A stretch of 64,000 bases of DNA from Streptomyces sp. SPB074 (GTDB lineage: Bacteria > Actinomycetota > Actinomycetes > Streptomycetales > Streptomycetaceae). The stretch spans positions 93,411 through 157,410 of the forward strand of contig NZ_GG770540.1 of the NCBI RefSeq assembly GCF_000154905.1, in the 5' to 3' direction. Positions 1 to 7,161 of the stretch are shown one piece after another. The notes beneath the pieces were generated by a model. The model made no database searches and was not told the origin of the DNA. It was given only the letters and a program-made list of their open reading frames with translations. A program made the translations under genes and the position numbers. The first letter of the stretch is position 1. Each line of letters begins with the position of its first letter.

Positions 1-50
1 GCGCGCACCGAGCGGTCCCACGCTCTGCGGGCCCCGAACCGAAGAAGAAG

Positions 51-103
51 CACAAGTGCTACGCATGACACGCGTAGTACGTCTCGCACGCGTATCACTT
101 GTG
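51..103. repeat. Imperfect inverted repeat
   Basis: CACAAGTG at 51-58 is mirrored by CACTTGTG at 96-103. Inside these arms TACGC and GCGTA also pair, giving a 13-bp stem with one interruption. No gene is visible in the first 140 bases. The structure could be a terminator or a protein site, but nothing in the sequence decides this. Confidence 0.4.
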
Positions 104-143
104 CGAGGGCCGGCGCTTCGGGCGGTCTTCCGCAAGACCGGTG

Positions 144-178
144 CCTCCGTGCCCGCCGGATTCCGGTGGGCACGGAGG
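144..178 (-). terminator. Strong hairpin downstream of the sigma-like operon
   Basis: An 11-bp GC-rich stem starting CCTCCGTGCCC is extended by CCGG/CCGG around an ATT loop. It lies beyond the stop of the last gene of the leftward operon. There is no clear U tract, as is common for Streptomyces terminators. Confidence 0.55.
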
Positions 179-206
179 CGGCTTGACGCGCTTGCGCGTG
201 GCGTGC

Positions 207-244
207 GAGGGCGGGCCCATCCCGGAGGGGGTGAGCCCGCCCTC
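207..244 (-). terminator. Hairpin just after the stop of the leftward operon
   Basis: GAGGGCGGGC at 207-216 pairs perfectly with GCCCGCCCTC at 235-244 around an 18-nt loop. It sits 8 nt beyond the stop codon at 252 and together with the hairpin at 144-178 forms a tandem terminator region. Confidence 0.5.
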
Positions 245-251
245 CAGGCCC

Positions 252-893
252 TCAGAGGGCGTGGGCGAGTTCGCCGAGGCGGCGGGCGACGCCCACGTCG
301 GGGTGGGGGACGGGGCCGATGCCGTCTCCGGCGTCGTCGGTGGCGAGGTCGCGGACCGCTTCGCGCAGGGCGGCGGGCGGCCGTCCGGTCCGTACGGGCG
401 TGGCGCGCAGCCGGGCGGTGTCGGTGCGGTCGACGAGCTCGACGGCCTGGAGGGCCCAGTGGCGGGCGTCGAGCAGTTCGCCGTGCGCGAGGTGGAGGAG
501 CTGGAGGCAGTGGGCGGCGGTGGCGCTGCCGGCACCGGCGCCGAACTGCCACCAGAAGCGCGCGCCCTCGGTGCGGCCGCCGAGGTTGAGCAGGCACCCG
601 AAGTCGGTCGCGCCTTCGAAGACGCGGCCGCGGGCGAGGTCCGCGAGGCGCTGGGGGGCCTCGCTCTCCCGCAGGACCTGCGCACACAGGTCGAGGAGCT
701 GCTGGACGGGATCGATGCCGGTCCCGGGGAACAGCGGCTCCTCCTCGGCGAACCGGGCCGGGCCGAGCATGAGGGTCGCGGTCACGTCCCGCTCGATGTC
801 GGTGCGCAGCTCGTCGAGGTCGGCGTCGGTGAACGGGTCCGGTATCGCGAGGCGGTTCAGGAAGCCTTCGGTGCTGCGACCGTGCACGGTCAT
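252..893 (-). CDS. Conserved hypothetical protein, partner of sigma-like protein
   Basis: This 213-aa soluble protein has no signal peptide or membrane segment. Its central part contains FGCLLNLGG followed by ARFWWQFGAGAGS and a helix rich in Leu and His. This pattern is seen in Streptomyces proteins encoded next to sigma-factor-like genes, where the helical region looks tetratricopeptide-like. The start overlaps the stop of the upstream sigma-like gene by 4 bp (ATGA), so the two are translationally coupled. A role in the same regulatory unit is inferred from context only; its biochemical function is unknown. Confidence 0.75.
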   Translation of the reverse strand: MTVHGRSTEGFLNRLAIPDPFTDADLDELRTDIERDVTATLMLGPARFAEEEPLFPGTGIDPVQQLLDLCAQVLRESEAPQRLADLARGRVFEGATDFGCLLNLGGRTEGARFWWQFGAGAGSATAAHCLQLLHLAHGELLDARHWALQAVELVDRTDTARLRATPVRTGRPPAALREAVRDLATDDAGDGIGPVPHPDVGVARRLGELAHAL

Positions 894-1504
894 TCCTTCT
901 CTCGTTCTTCAGGGTTCAGCTTCAGCGCGATCCGGCCGAGAGCGGTACGCCGGTGGCCGCGGACGGTGTCGGGGGCGATGCCCATGATGCTGGCCGTCTT
1001 CGCGCTGGAATAGCCCAGGACGTACATGAGCACGATCGTGTCGAACTGCTTGGAGGGCAGAGCGGCTATCGCCCGGTAGAGGCCGATCGTGGATTCCGCG
1101 GTGCGGAACCACTCCCGCATCTCGTCCAGCATCGTGCGCGCGGCCAGGCCCAGCGTCACGGTCTCGTAGGCGTCGGGGGAGCGCAGCAGCAGATGCAGCT
1201 GGACGCGCTCCTTGAGCAGGCGCCAGACGAACGCCTCGACGTTCTCCTCCCGCAGCACCTCCTCCCAGCGTGTGGCGAGCTGCCCGAAGAGCCTGCGGAC
1301 CAGAGCCCGGCCCGCGTCCGGGTCGTTCAGCATCATGCTCGCGTAGCGGAGGTAGTCGCGAGCGTAAAGCAGGAAGAAGGCATCCAAAGTGGGCGGCATG
1401 GTGTATTGACGGCCCACCAGCGACGTCAGGTCGGCCATCGCCTCGGGGGCCGGCGCCACCGGCCCCTGGCCCTGCTGGGTGCGGCGGAAGGGGAGGTCGG
1501 TCAT
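890..1504 (-). CDS. Sigma-70 region 4-like DNA-binding protein
   Basis: The 204-aa protein ends in a typical sigma-70 region 4 helix-turn-helix: LPSKQFDTIVLMYVLGYSS, then an ASIMGIAPDTVRGH recognition helix, then a basic tail. The N-terminal half, with a YARDYLRYASMML segment, resembles a degenerate region 2. The reading frame is open far upstream, but ATG at 1504 is chosen because it overlaps the preceding gene by 4 bp (1501-1504). It is the middle gene of a three-gene leftward operon (1701 to 252). It could be an ECF-like sigma factor or a sigma-like regulator; the weak region 2 leaves this open. Confidence 0.75.
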   Translation of the reverse strand: MTDLPFRRTQQGQGPVAPAPEAMADLTSLVGRQYTMPPTLDAFFLLYARDYLRYASMMLNDPDAGRALVRRLFGQLATRWEEVLREENVEAFVWRLLKERVQLHLLLRSPDAYETVTLGLAARTMLDEMREWFRTAESTIGLYRAIAALPSKQFDTIVLMYVLGYSSAKTASIMGIAPDTVRGHRRTALGRIALKLNPEEREKE

Positions 1505-1701
1505 CGCTCCCCCTCCATCCGGTCGCCGCCCGCGGCGGCGACCGCCGCGGCACGGGCCCGCTGCTCCTCGGCAAGCTCCATCGCCCCGAGGCGGACACCG
1601 GCGCCGAGCGCGCGCTTGCCCAGCCGTACCGCGTCGGGTCCGAAGACCCGTACGGCGGCGGCAGCGGCCAGCGCGTCGGCCAGGTGGTTGGTCAGGTTCA
1701 C
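1501..1701 (-). CDS. Small hypothetical protein heading the sigma-like operon
   Basis: This 66-aa Ala- and Arg-rich protein starts with GTG at 1701 behind a GAAAGGAAG ribosome site. It overlaps the sigma-like gene by 4 bp. No known domain is recognisable. Its N-terminal part could form an amphipathic helix. Its place as first gene suggests it belongs to the same regulatory unit, but no function can be assigned. Confidence 0.65.
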   Translation of the reverse strand: MNLTNHLADALAAAAAVRVFGPDAVRLGKRALGAGVRLGAMELAEEQRARAAAVAAAGGDRMEGER

Positions 1702-2063
1702 GCGCTTCCTTTCTCATGGACGTCGTTGTCCCCCTGCGAAAAGATTGGCGAACGGAAGGCGGCAAACGCGCGGTCCCAACTGGACCAAATCCGGGCGGCC
1801 CTGACGATTCAACGGTCAACAAGCCCCTCATGCGTAACGACTCGCGATCATGAAAACGCGGAGAGTAGCCGCCTGAGCAGGTGAAACGTCCCTCCGGCAA
1901 GCCCCCGGGAGGGGGTGCGGGGCGGTTGCTCAAGCTGACGTACGCCAGTGCGACGTGAGCGAGCTCACAATCTCGGCAGGGTTGTTCTCTCACGCGGGCC
2001 AGTCGGTCGCGGACGGCGCGGGCCCCGCAGTGTCCTTGCCGTCGTCGCCGGCGTTGTCCGGGT
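1702..2063. other. Intergenic region between divergent genes
   Basis: These 362 bases separate the leftward sigma-like operon from the rightward gene at 2064 and must carry both promoters. The only distinct element is GTGAGCGAGCTCAC at 1955-1968, an inverted repeat with a close match at 17764-17777. No other gene is seen. Confidence 0.5.
1955..1968. promoter_or_regulatory. GTGAG-N4-CTCAC inverted repeat
   Basis: GTGAGCGAGCTCAC lies 95 bp upstream of the start at 2064. The same arms with a different core occur at 17764-17777, ahead of another small gene. The pattern is near a CRP-family site but not an exact match. Shared control of the two genes is an inference. Confidence 0.35.
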
Positions 2064-2426
2064 ATGGAGTTGCTGGGGCGGGCCGCGCCCGGGGTCGAGC
2101 GGTACGCGGAGCGCGCTGCGGAGGCCGCGTGTGAACTCGCGGACCTCGCAGGCCCGGACGGGTGGAACGCGGCGGCCGCCGAGGACGTCCTCGACGCGAT
2201 CGACGCACTGACCGAGGCGATGGGCGCGGCCGGCCCGGATCTGGCCCAGGCCCTTGCCGCGTGCTCAACGGCGACCGCCCGCGCGCGACGGATCCTCGGC
2301 ATCGGGCCCGCCGCATCCGTGGGCGAGGGACCGGTCACCGCCTCGGCGGCGGTGCCCGCCCCGCACCGGGCCCCGCGACGAAGAGGGCTCGGGCCCGGGT
2401 ACCAGGGCATCCGTACGGATCGCTAA
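2064..2426 (+). CDS. Hypothetical helical protein
   Basis: This 120-aa protein begins MELLGRAAPGVERYAERAAE. Residues 1-80 are Ala-rich and strongly helical; the last 35 residues are Pro/Arg-rich and probably unstructured. No family is recognised. There is no good ribosome-binding site upstream of the ATG, which lowers confidence. It ends just before the palindromes that precede parA and could belong to the plasmid-maintenance region. Confidence 0.5.
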   Translation: MELLGRAAPGVERYAERAAEAACELADLAGPDGWNAAAAEDVLDAIDALTEAMGAAGPDLAQALAACSTATARARRILGIGPAASVGEGPVTASAAVPAPHRAPRRRGLGPGYQGIRTDR

Positions 2427-2436
2427 GCGGCTCTCG

Positions 2437-2476
2437 CTGTTGGGGCCAACAGGTCTAGATCCATTGGGCCCAATGG
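2437..2476. promoter_or_regulatory. Putative partition-site palindromes ahead of ParA
   Basis: Two palindromes stand side by side: CTGTTGGGGCCAACAG (2437-2452) and the perfect 16-mer CCATTGGGCCCAATGG (2461-2476). Related TTGG/CCAA-type elements recur at 4008-4038, 5353-5377 and 6309-6333, always around this locus. They are good candidates for parS and for operators of the parA operon. Confidence 0.55.
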
Positions 2477-2608
2477 GGGGAACATGCTCTGTACTGCGGT
2501 TATCTGAGCTGAAAGCAGAACCGGGGCGGAGCGGGAGCGAGGGCGGACGGTACGGTCGGGGCGTGAACCGTACGGGAGCGCCGCAGGCCGGCCGATGAGG
2601 AGCACCGC

Positions 2609-3595
2609 ATGTCCATGACCGTCCTGGGCCCGCTGCCCGAGACCGCCGACCGCCTGGACGTGGTCCACGAGTGGCGCATCGACGACCTGATCGACGTCCT
2701 GGGGCGCGAGAAGGAGGTCGTCGAGGCGGCCTTCGCCCGGCTCGACTACAACCGAGACCTGCGCGCCCAGCTCTTCGTGCCGCCCCAGCTGACTGTCCCG
2801 GTCGCGTTCACCGGCGGGCACCGCACGTACGTGTGCGTGAACCAGAAGGGCGGCGCGGGCAAGACCACGACGTCCGTCGAACTCGCGGCCGGGTGGGTGG
2901 CGATGGGCTACACGGTCCGCCTCATCGACGCCGACCCGCAGGAAGCCTCCCTGTCGGGCGAGTGGCTCCTCCCGGACTTCGAGGGGATTGCCCCGAAGGA
3001 CCGTCACACCCTCACCGACGTCCTCTTCGGCCGTCAGCCGCTGGACGAGGCGACGTACGAGACGTCCGTGCGGGGTCTCTACCTCGTGCCGAGCGGGATG
3101 GACCTGGGCACCGTCGAGTACGACCCGCGCGCCGCGCGGGACGGCAGCCTGCGCACCGCGATCCGCAAGTCCAAGGCCCCCGTCGACATCACGATCATCG
3201 ACGCGCCGCCCGCGCTGGGGAAGCTGTCGATCAACGGGCTCATCGCCGCCGACCAGGTCCTTGTCCCGCTCAGGGTCGGCGCGCTGGACCGCAAGGCGCT
3301 CCAGGACCTGCACCGCACGATCCGTCGCGTCCAGGAGGACGAGAACCCCGACCTGGTGGTCGCGGCCGCGGTCATGACGTCGTGGGACAAGAGCAACTAC
3401 GCCGGTCTCGTCGGCGCCTCGCTGCGCCGCGACTTCCCCGAGGCGATCATCGCGCCCGCCCGCCGCAACGTGCAGGTCGCCGCGGCCGCCGACTTCGGTC
3501 TGCCGCTGCGCGCCCTGCACCCCCGGGCCACGACGAGCGGCGACTACGACCAGCTCGCCCGCCTCCTCCTGCCCCCGAAGGGAGCAGCCGCATGA
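2609..3595 (+). CDS. parA: ParA-family partition ATPase
   Basis: This is a 328-aa ATPase that would move plasmid copies to daughter compartments with its DNA-binding partner. The deviant Walker A motif KGGAGKTTTSVE lies near residue 85, followed by LIDADPQ (Walker A') and IIDAPPALGKLS (Walker B region). Residues 1-70 form an extra N-terminal domain, as in ParA proteins that also bind their own operator. GAGGAG stands about 10 nt before the ATG; a second ATG two codons on is possible. The stop overlaps the next gene by 4 bp. Palindromes directly upstream suggest autoregulation. Confidence 0.9.
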   Translation: MSMTVLGPLPETADRLDVVHEWRIDDLIDVLGREKEVVEAAFARLDYNRDLRAQLFVPPQLTVPVAFTGGHRTYVCVNQKGGAGKTTTSVELAAGWVAMGYTVRLIDADPQEASLSGEWLLPDFEGIAPKDRHTLTDVLFGRQPLDEATYETSVRGLYLVPSGMDLGTVEYDPRAARDGSLRTAIRKSKAPVDITIIDAPPALGKLSINGLIAADQVLVPLRVGALDRKALQDLHRTIRRVQEDENPDLVVAAAVMTSWDKSNYAGLVGASLRRDFPEAIIAPARRNVQVAAAADFGLPLRALHPRATTSGDYDQLARLLLPPKGAAA

Positions 3596-3948
3596 GCCCG
3601 AAGCCCTTCGGCGACAAGAACGACGGTACGAGCGAGAGCGCGGGCGCCGCGCAGGCGACCGGCGGCAGCAGCATCCTCGGCAAGCTGATCGGCGGCCAGC
3701 AGGTGCCCGGCGGGAAGACCAAGGTCCCCGCGTACGTCAACAACGAGCTCCTGGAGCGGCTGCGGAACACGGTCGTGGCCCTGCAACGCGACCCGCAGGT
3801 GGAAGTTCCCCCGCTCTCGCTCTCGGCGTTCGTCGAGGCCGCTGTCGCCGTCGCCGTCGAGGAGGCTGAGGAGCGGTACAACGGCGGGGCCCCGTTCCCG
3901 GCCCGGCCCCACGCGAAGCTGAAGACCGGCCCGCCCATCGGTAGCTGA
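3592..3948 (+). CDS. Small partition DNA-binding partner of ParA
   Basis: The 118-aa protein starts with ATG in the ATGA overlap with parA. Residues 1-38 are Gly/Ser-rich and flexible. From about residue 39 a KVPAYVNNELLERLRN segment and a long helix ending in VEEAEERYNGG look like a ribbon-helix-helix or similar centromere-binding fold. Size and position fit the small non-Spo0J ParB-like partners of plasmid ParA proteins. The fold assignment is an inference; the coupling to parA is directly visible. A terminator follows at once. Confidence 0.75.
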   Translation: MSPKPFGDKNDGTSESAGAAQATGGSSILGKLIGGQQVPGGKTKVPAYVNNELLERLRNTVVALQRDPQVEVPPLSLSAFVEAAVAVAVEEAEERYNGGAPFPARPHAKLKTGPPIGS

Positions 3949-3959
3949 GCCGCGCCACA

Positions 3960-3993
3960 AGGGCCCCGTCGGAAGGACCGGCGGGGCCCTTTC
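3960..3993 (+). terminator. Rho-independent terminator after the par operon
   Basis: AGGGCCCCG and CGGGGCCCT form a perfect 9-bp stem, extended by CGG/CCG, followed by TTT. It closes the parA operon 12 nt after the stop codon. Confidence 0.75.
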
Positions 3994-4007
3994 GTCGCAG
4001 GTCAACG

Positions 4008-4038
4008 CCATTGGGTCTATTGGTCCTAATGGGTCTAT
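4008..4038. promoter_or_regulatory. Putative partition-site repeats downstream of the par operon
   Basis: CCATTGGGTCTATTGG runs into TCCTAATGGGTCTAT, giving degenerate copies of the CCATTGG half-site found at 2461-2476. The element sits between the par terminator and the recombinase-like gene, so sites flank the par operon on both sides. Confidence 0.45.
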
Positions 4039-4078
4039 CTCGTTGTGCGTGCCGTACGGGGAGGCGGAGGTGACTACC

Positions 4079-5350
4079 GTGCGAGGCGTGAAGAACAAGG
4101 ACGTCCTCGATGAGCTGCCGGAGCTGCGGCAGGCGGTCGAGACCGCCTGCGGGAAGGCGCCCTCGGAGGCCCGCGCCCGGCAGATCCGCGCCCACGCCCG
4201 CGAACTGGTCCGCGCGCTGAAGCGCCCGGACTTCCCGCTCGGCGTGGAGTCGCCGCTCGCGGACATCCTCGCTCTCGACGCGCTGCGCGCCTACGAGCGG
4301 CTCGCGCTCGCCGGGGAGCTGCGCGACCGGGGCGGGGTGCGGCCCACGTCGGAAGCGACCGCGAACGTGCGCTCCGGCGTGATGGTGCTCCTCCAGCGCG
4401 AGCTGGGCCTGGAGGCCGTGCCTCTGCGTCCCCAGGAGGAGCAGCAGCCCAAGGCGCCCGTCGACGTCGCGCGCCGCGAGCGGATGCGTACGAGTTTGCA
4501 GACGGCCGCCGACCACGTCGGCCGCGTCACCGGCTGGAGCGCTGATGGCGGCCTGCTCGCCCACGGCTTCCCCCGCTGGGTACGGGCGCTCGCGATGGCC
4601 TCGGTCACCCTCGACACCGGCGCCCGCGTCGGCGAGCTGTGCGCACTGCGCCTGCCCGACCTCTCCCCCGCCATGGAAGAGGTCCGCATCGTGCGCCGTC
4701 CCCAGGGCGCCCGCCCCGGCGACCCCCTCGTGGTCGAGGTCTACCCCCTGCGCCGCGCCTCCCGCACCGCGCTCGCACGCTGGCTCTTCGTGCGCCGCCT
4801 GCTGATGAGCGAGGTCACGGGGGGCGCGGACGCCGTGTGGGTCTCGGTGCGGGGCAACCACTCCGGCGACGTGCCCGAGGGCGGTCCGCGGCTGCGGCCC
4901 GCGGGTACCCCGCTCCAGCCCCGCGGTGCCGGCCGCGCCTACACCGCCGCGGTCACCCGCGTGAACATCGAGCTCGCCGGAAGCGAGGGCTGGAGCCCGC
5001 TGCCCGTACGGATGGAGCAACTGCGCCGCGGCGTCGCAGTGCCCGAGGCCCACCTGGTGCCGCCCGCCCCGGACGCGGAGGCGGCGGCCGCGCTGATGGA
5101 ACGTCTGGAGAGCGCGGGCCGCGCGCTCGCCGCCCTCCCCGACCACCGCGCGACGGCCACCACCGGCCGCCGGGCCCGCGACGAAGCCCGGCACGTCCTG
5201 CGCGAGGCGTGGCGCCTCGGCATCGAGCACCAGGTCCAGCTCGACGCCCTCGCCGCCGCCGGACTCGCCGCCTACGACACCCACCGCGCCGGATGGGAGC
5301 CCGAACTCCTGCGCGCCCTTGACCGGGCGGCCCGCCTCGCCCCCCTGTAG
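4079..5350 (+). CDS. Degenerate tyrosine-recombinase-like protein
   Basis: This 423-aa protein has an N-terminal helical region and, near residue 180, an LDTGARVGELCALRLPDL segment that matches box I of tyrosine recombinases, including its Arg. The rest of the catalytic set (H-x-x-R and the nucleophilic Tyr) is not seen in its usual form; VRMEQLRRG is the nearest remnant. It may bind DNA without cutting it. GTG at 4079 is chosen because GGAGGTGA lies 6 nt before it; an ATG at 4043 in the same frame lacks such a site. The gene lies between partition-type repeats and ends at a terminator, so a plasmid-maintenance role is possible. Confidence 0.65.
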   Translation: MRGVKNKDVLDELPELRQAVETACGKAPSEARARQIRAHARELVRALKRPDFPLGVESPLADILALDALRAYERLALAGELRDRGGVRPTSEATANVRSGVMVLLQRELGLEAVPLRPQEEQQPKAPVDVARRERMRTSLQTAADHVGRVTGWSADGGLLAHGFPRWVRALAMASVTLDTGARVGELCALRLPDLSPAMEEVRIVRRPQGARPGDPLVVEVYPLRRASRTALARWLFVRRLLMSEVTGGADAVWVSVRGNHSGDVPEGGPRLRPAGTPLQPRGAGRAYTAAVTRVNIELAGSEGWSPLPVRMEQLRRGVAVPEAHLVPPAPDAEAAAALMERLESAGRALAALPDHRATATTGRRARDEARHVLREAWRLGIEHQVQLDALAAAGLAAYDTHRAGWEPELLRALDRAARLAPL

Positions 5351-5352
5351 CC

Positions 5353-5377
5353 CTGTTGGGGATAACAGGGCCAACAA
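5353..5377. promoter_or_regulatory. Partition-type repeat
   Basis: CTGTTGGGG-ATAA-CAGGG-CCAACAAG repeats the TGTTGG/CCAACA arms of the element at 2437-2452. It lies in the short gap between the recombinase-like gene and its terminator. Confidence 0.4.
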
Positions 5378-5406
5378 GCCCCGCTCCTGCCGGAGGAGCG
5401 GGGCTT
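5376..5406 (+). terminator. Terminator after the recombinase-like gene
   Basis: AAGCCCCGCTCCT and AGGAGCGGGGCTT form a perfect 13-bp stem with a 5-nt loop, beginning 25 nt after the stop codon. Confidence 0.75.
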
Positions 5407-5456
5407 CGTCGTACGGGTTCCGCGAATCGCGGAAGGGGCGTGCCCCCCCCGGGGCG

Positions 5457-5927
5457 TCAGCGGTCGAGGGCGCGCAGCGCGGCCTGGGGCCGGCAGACGG
5501 GACAGGGGAGGGCTCCGGCGGCGACGGCGTGGAGCGCGCCCTCGGTGTCGGTGGGCTGGGCGCCGGACCCGGCCTGGGCGCAGTCCGCGCGGTGCACGCG
5601 TGCCTGCCCGGTGGCGTAGTCCTCGTCGACGAGCCACCGCCCGCCGAACCCGCCCTCAGGTCCCCTCGCCTCGGTCGGCTCGTCGAGGACGCGGTAGTCC
5701 TGGCCGTCGAGCGGGCGCACGAGCGCGGCCGGGGCCGTGAAACGCACGGCCCGCTCCTGCGGTACGGGGCCGGCCGCAGTGTCGACGCGGTCGGTGAGGA
5801 CGAGTTCCACCGCGTACCACCACGCCCCGTGGATGTCCCGCTCACGGGCGAGGACGGCGACCTGGACCCAGGCGCCGCCGACGAGGGCCTGCGCGGCGGG
5901 GCCCGGCTCGGGCGACGCACTGCTCAT
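5457..5927 (-). CDS. DUF6233-like small protein with HxxDC...CxxC motif
   Basis: This is a 156-aa protein. The C-terminus carries VHRADCAQA followed by LPCPVCRPQAALRAL, an H-x3-C ... C-x2-C pattern that could bind zinc and is common in Streptomyces accessory-region proteins of the DUF6233 type. The first 100 residues are a beta-rich domain containing WVQVAVLARERD and GRWLVDED. Related C-termini occur in this window at 19373-19523 and 36940-37284. The molecular function is not known. It converges on the rightward recombinase-like gene. Confidence 0.7.
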   Translation of the reverse strand: MSSASPEPGPAAQALVGGAWVQVAVLARERDIHGAWWYAVELVLTDRVDTAAGPVPQERAVRFTAPAALVRPLDGQDYRVLDEPTEARGPEGGFGGRWLVDEDYATGQARVHRADCAQAGSGAQPTDTEGALHAVAAGALPCPVCRPQAALRALDR

Positions 5928-6418
5928 ACCGCCGAGCCTGCCACGGACTCGCGGCGCTCTCGGCGGCCGCGCCCGTCCCTCGGGGCGCGCCAGGGCGCCT
6001 ACTCGCCGTACTCACGCGTGGCTACCGTCCCCCGGCGGCCGCGCCGTCGTCGGGGTGGGCAGAAGACGGCACCGGCGAGGGGAGGGGCGCCCGGCCGGGG
6101 GCGCGACGCGGACCGCCGGGCCCGCACGGGGCCGGGCGCCAGACGGCGGCCGTCCCGACCGCGCCGCCGTGCCGACCGGTGTGCGGGTCCGCCGTGGCGG
6201 GCGGGGAGCAGCTGCTGCCGCGCAGTGGCTCAGGCCGCCGACGCTCTCCAGCGCTGCCGCTCTCACCGGGGCGCACCGTCCGGCCGCCTGTCATCGCGGC
6301 GATTAGATCTGTTGGGGGCAATAGGTTCAATCGGCTGTGGTCTGCACAGTTGAAGAAGGGCGAGAGCGATCCGGGCCCGCCGCTCGTACAGGCGCGGTAG
6401 GCCCGGAGGTGCTAGCTG
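5928..6418. other. Intergenic region with one partition-type repeat
   Basis: These 491 GC-rich bases hold no convincing gene; short open frames on both strands lack ribosome sites and family resemblance. The only element seen is the TTGG/CCAA-type repeat at 6309-6333. Confidence 0.5.
6309..6333. promoter_or_regulatory. Partition-type repeat
   Basis: CTGTTGGGGGCAATAGG followed by TTCAATCG is a degenerate copy of the TGTTGG...CCAATGG elements near parA. It is the most distal of the four sites found. Confidence 0.35.
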
Positions 6419-6520
6419 ATGTGCGTGCAGTGGTGCAACGAGAACCTGGAGGAACGCGTCTCGTCGCGTTCGCCAGGAAGCCGTCGTGAGCCCTCAACGA
6501 GGTTGGAAGCTGTGACCTAG
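6419..6520 (+). CDS. Possible 33-aa peptide
   Basis: An ATG at 6419 follows GGAGGTG with 7 nt spacing and opens a 33-codon frame beginning MCVQWCNENLEERV. It ends against the 3' end of the acetyltransferase gene. The peptide ends in an SRSPGSRREPSTR stretch. It could be a real microprotein, or the 3' remnant of a lost transposon gene. Only the ribosome site supports it. Confidence 0.3.
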   Translation: MCVQWCNENLEERVSSRSPGSRREPSTRLEAVT

Positions 6521-7074
6521 CGCAGATTTTTGCGCTCGGTGACGTACTTGTCGATCACCATCGCCGCGTATCGGCGCAGTGTCTTCCGGTAGCAACGCTG
6601 GCACGGTTTCCTCGGGTCTCCGCCGCCCTTCTTGCCGTGTGTACAGGTGGCCTTGATGCCGTCCCGGATGACGCGCAGCGCCTCCTCGTTCTTCGCTTGC
6701 TCGTGAGGAAGGTTGTCGGCCCGGGCCAGGTCGAGGCGGTCGGCCAAGGCGTCGCCGCCGGGTGACAGGGGGGTCTTCAGCGCCAGTCGCTGAGGAAGTG
6801 CCGCATCTGCGATGTGACGCAGTGCGCGCGCCGCGAGCCCGCGGCGGCGGTGCTCAGGGTTGATGTAGATGACCTCAATCGCGCGCCGGGCTGGGTCCAG
6901 CGCCACGAAACCGGCGTCCTGGCCTTCGACACGGATGAACGTGGTCAGCAGGTATCGGGGGTTGAGGAACATCCATGTCAGATCGTGCGCTAAGCCCTCG
7001 TCGGCCCTGGCGGGCGGCTGGCGGGGTGTCGGCGGCTGGATCGGTCTGAAGCCTTCCCACGGATAACACCCCAA
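6517..7074 (-). CDS. GNAT-type N-acetyltransferase, 5' end replaced by transposon
   Basis: The GNAT core is visible: [20 protein letters not shown] contains the R/Q-x-x-G-x-A acetyl-CoA loop. A C-terminal stretch with CTHGKKG and [11 protein letters not shown] may bind metal. The left inverted end of the Tn3-family element (6957-6994) lies inside this frame, so about 39 N-terminal residues are transposon-encoded and the native start is lost. The open frame starts at a poor TTG at 7074; an ATG within the transposon end (LTWMFLNP) could also serve. The gene is probably a truncated remnant; its substrate is unknown. Confidence 0.6.
   Translation of the reverse strand: MGCYPWEGFRPIQPPTPRQPPARADEGLAHDLTWMFLNPRYLLTTFIRVEGQDAGFVALDPARRAIEVIYINPEHRRRGLAARALRHIADAALPQRLALKTPLSPGGDALADRLDLARADNLPHEQAKNEEALRVIRDGIKATCTHGKKGGGDPRKPCQRCYRKTLRRYAAMVIDKYVTERKNLR
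6957..6994 (+). repeat. Left terminal inverted repeat of the Tn3-family element
   Basis: The 38-bp repeat reads GGGGGTTGAGGAACATCCAT from the outer edge inward and ends in TAAG. It is matched in reverse at 12792-12829. Confidence 0.9.
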
Positions 7075-7155
7075 TATCTGCGGTATCTTGATGTGTCACC
7101 TGCGGTGACGTTCTCCGGCCGCTGCGTGAAGCGGCCCTGTTATCTGTGGCAAGGG
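7067..7155. promoter_or_regulatory. Possible internal resolution site of the transposon
   Basis: Three related segments, TATCTGCGGTATC, CACCTGCGGTGAC and TATCTGTGGCAAG, lie just before the recombinase gene; the middle one is an inverted repeat (GTCACC/GGTGAC). Tn3 elements with a TnpI-type recombinase keep their resolution site directly upstream of that gene. The assignment is an inference. Confidence 0.4.
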
Positions 7156-7161
7156 GAAGCG

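Noticed and set aside
1-250. Linear-plasmid telomere at the left edge
   Set aside because: There are hairpins at 51-103, 144-178 and 207-244, but they lack the tightly packed palindromes of known Streptomyces telomeres, and the two inner ones fit a terminator region after the leftward operon.
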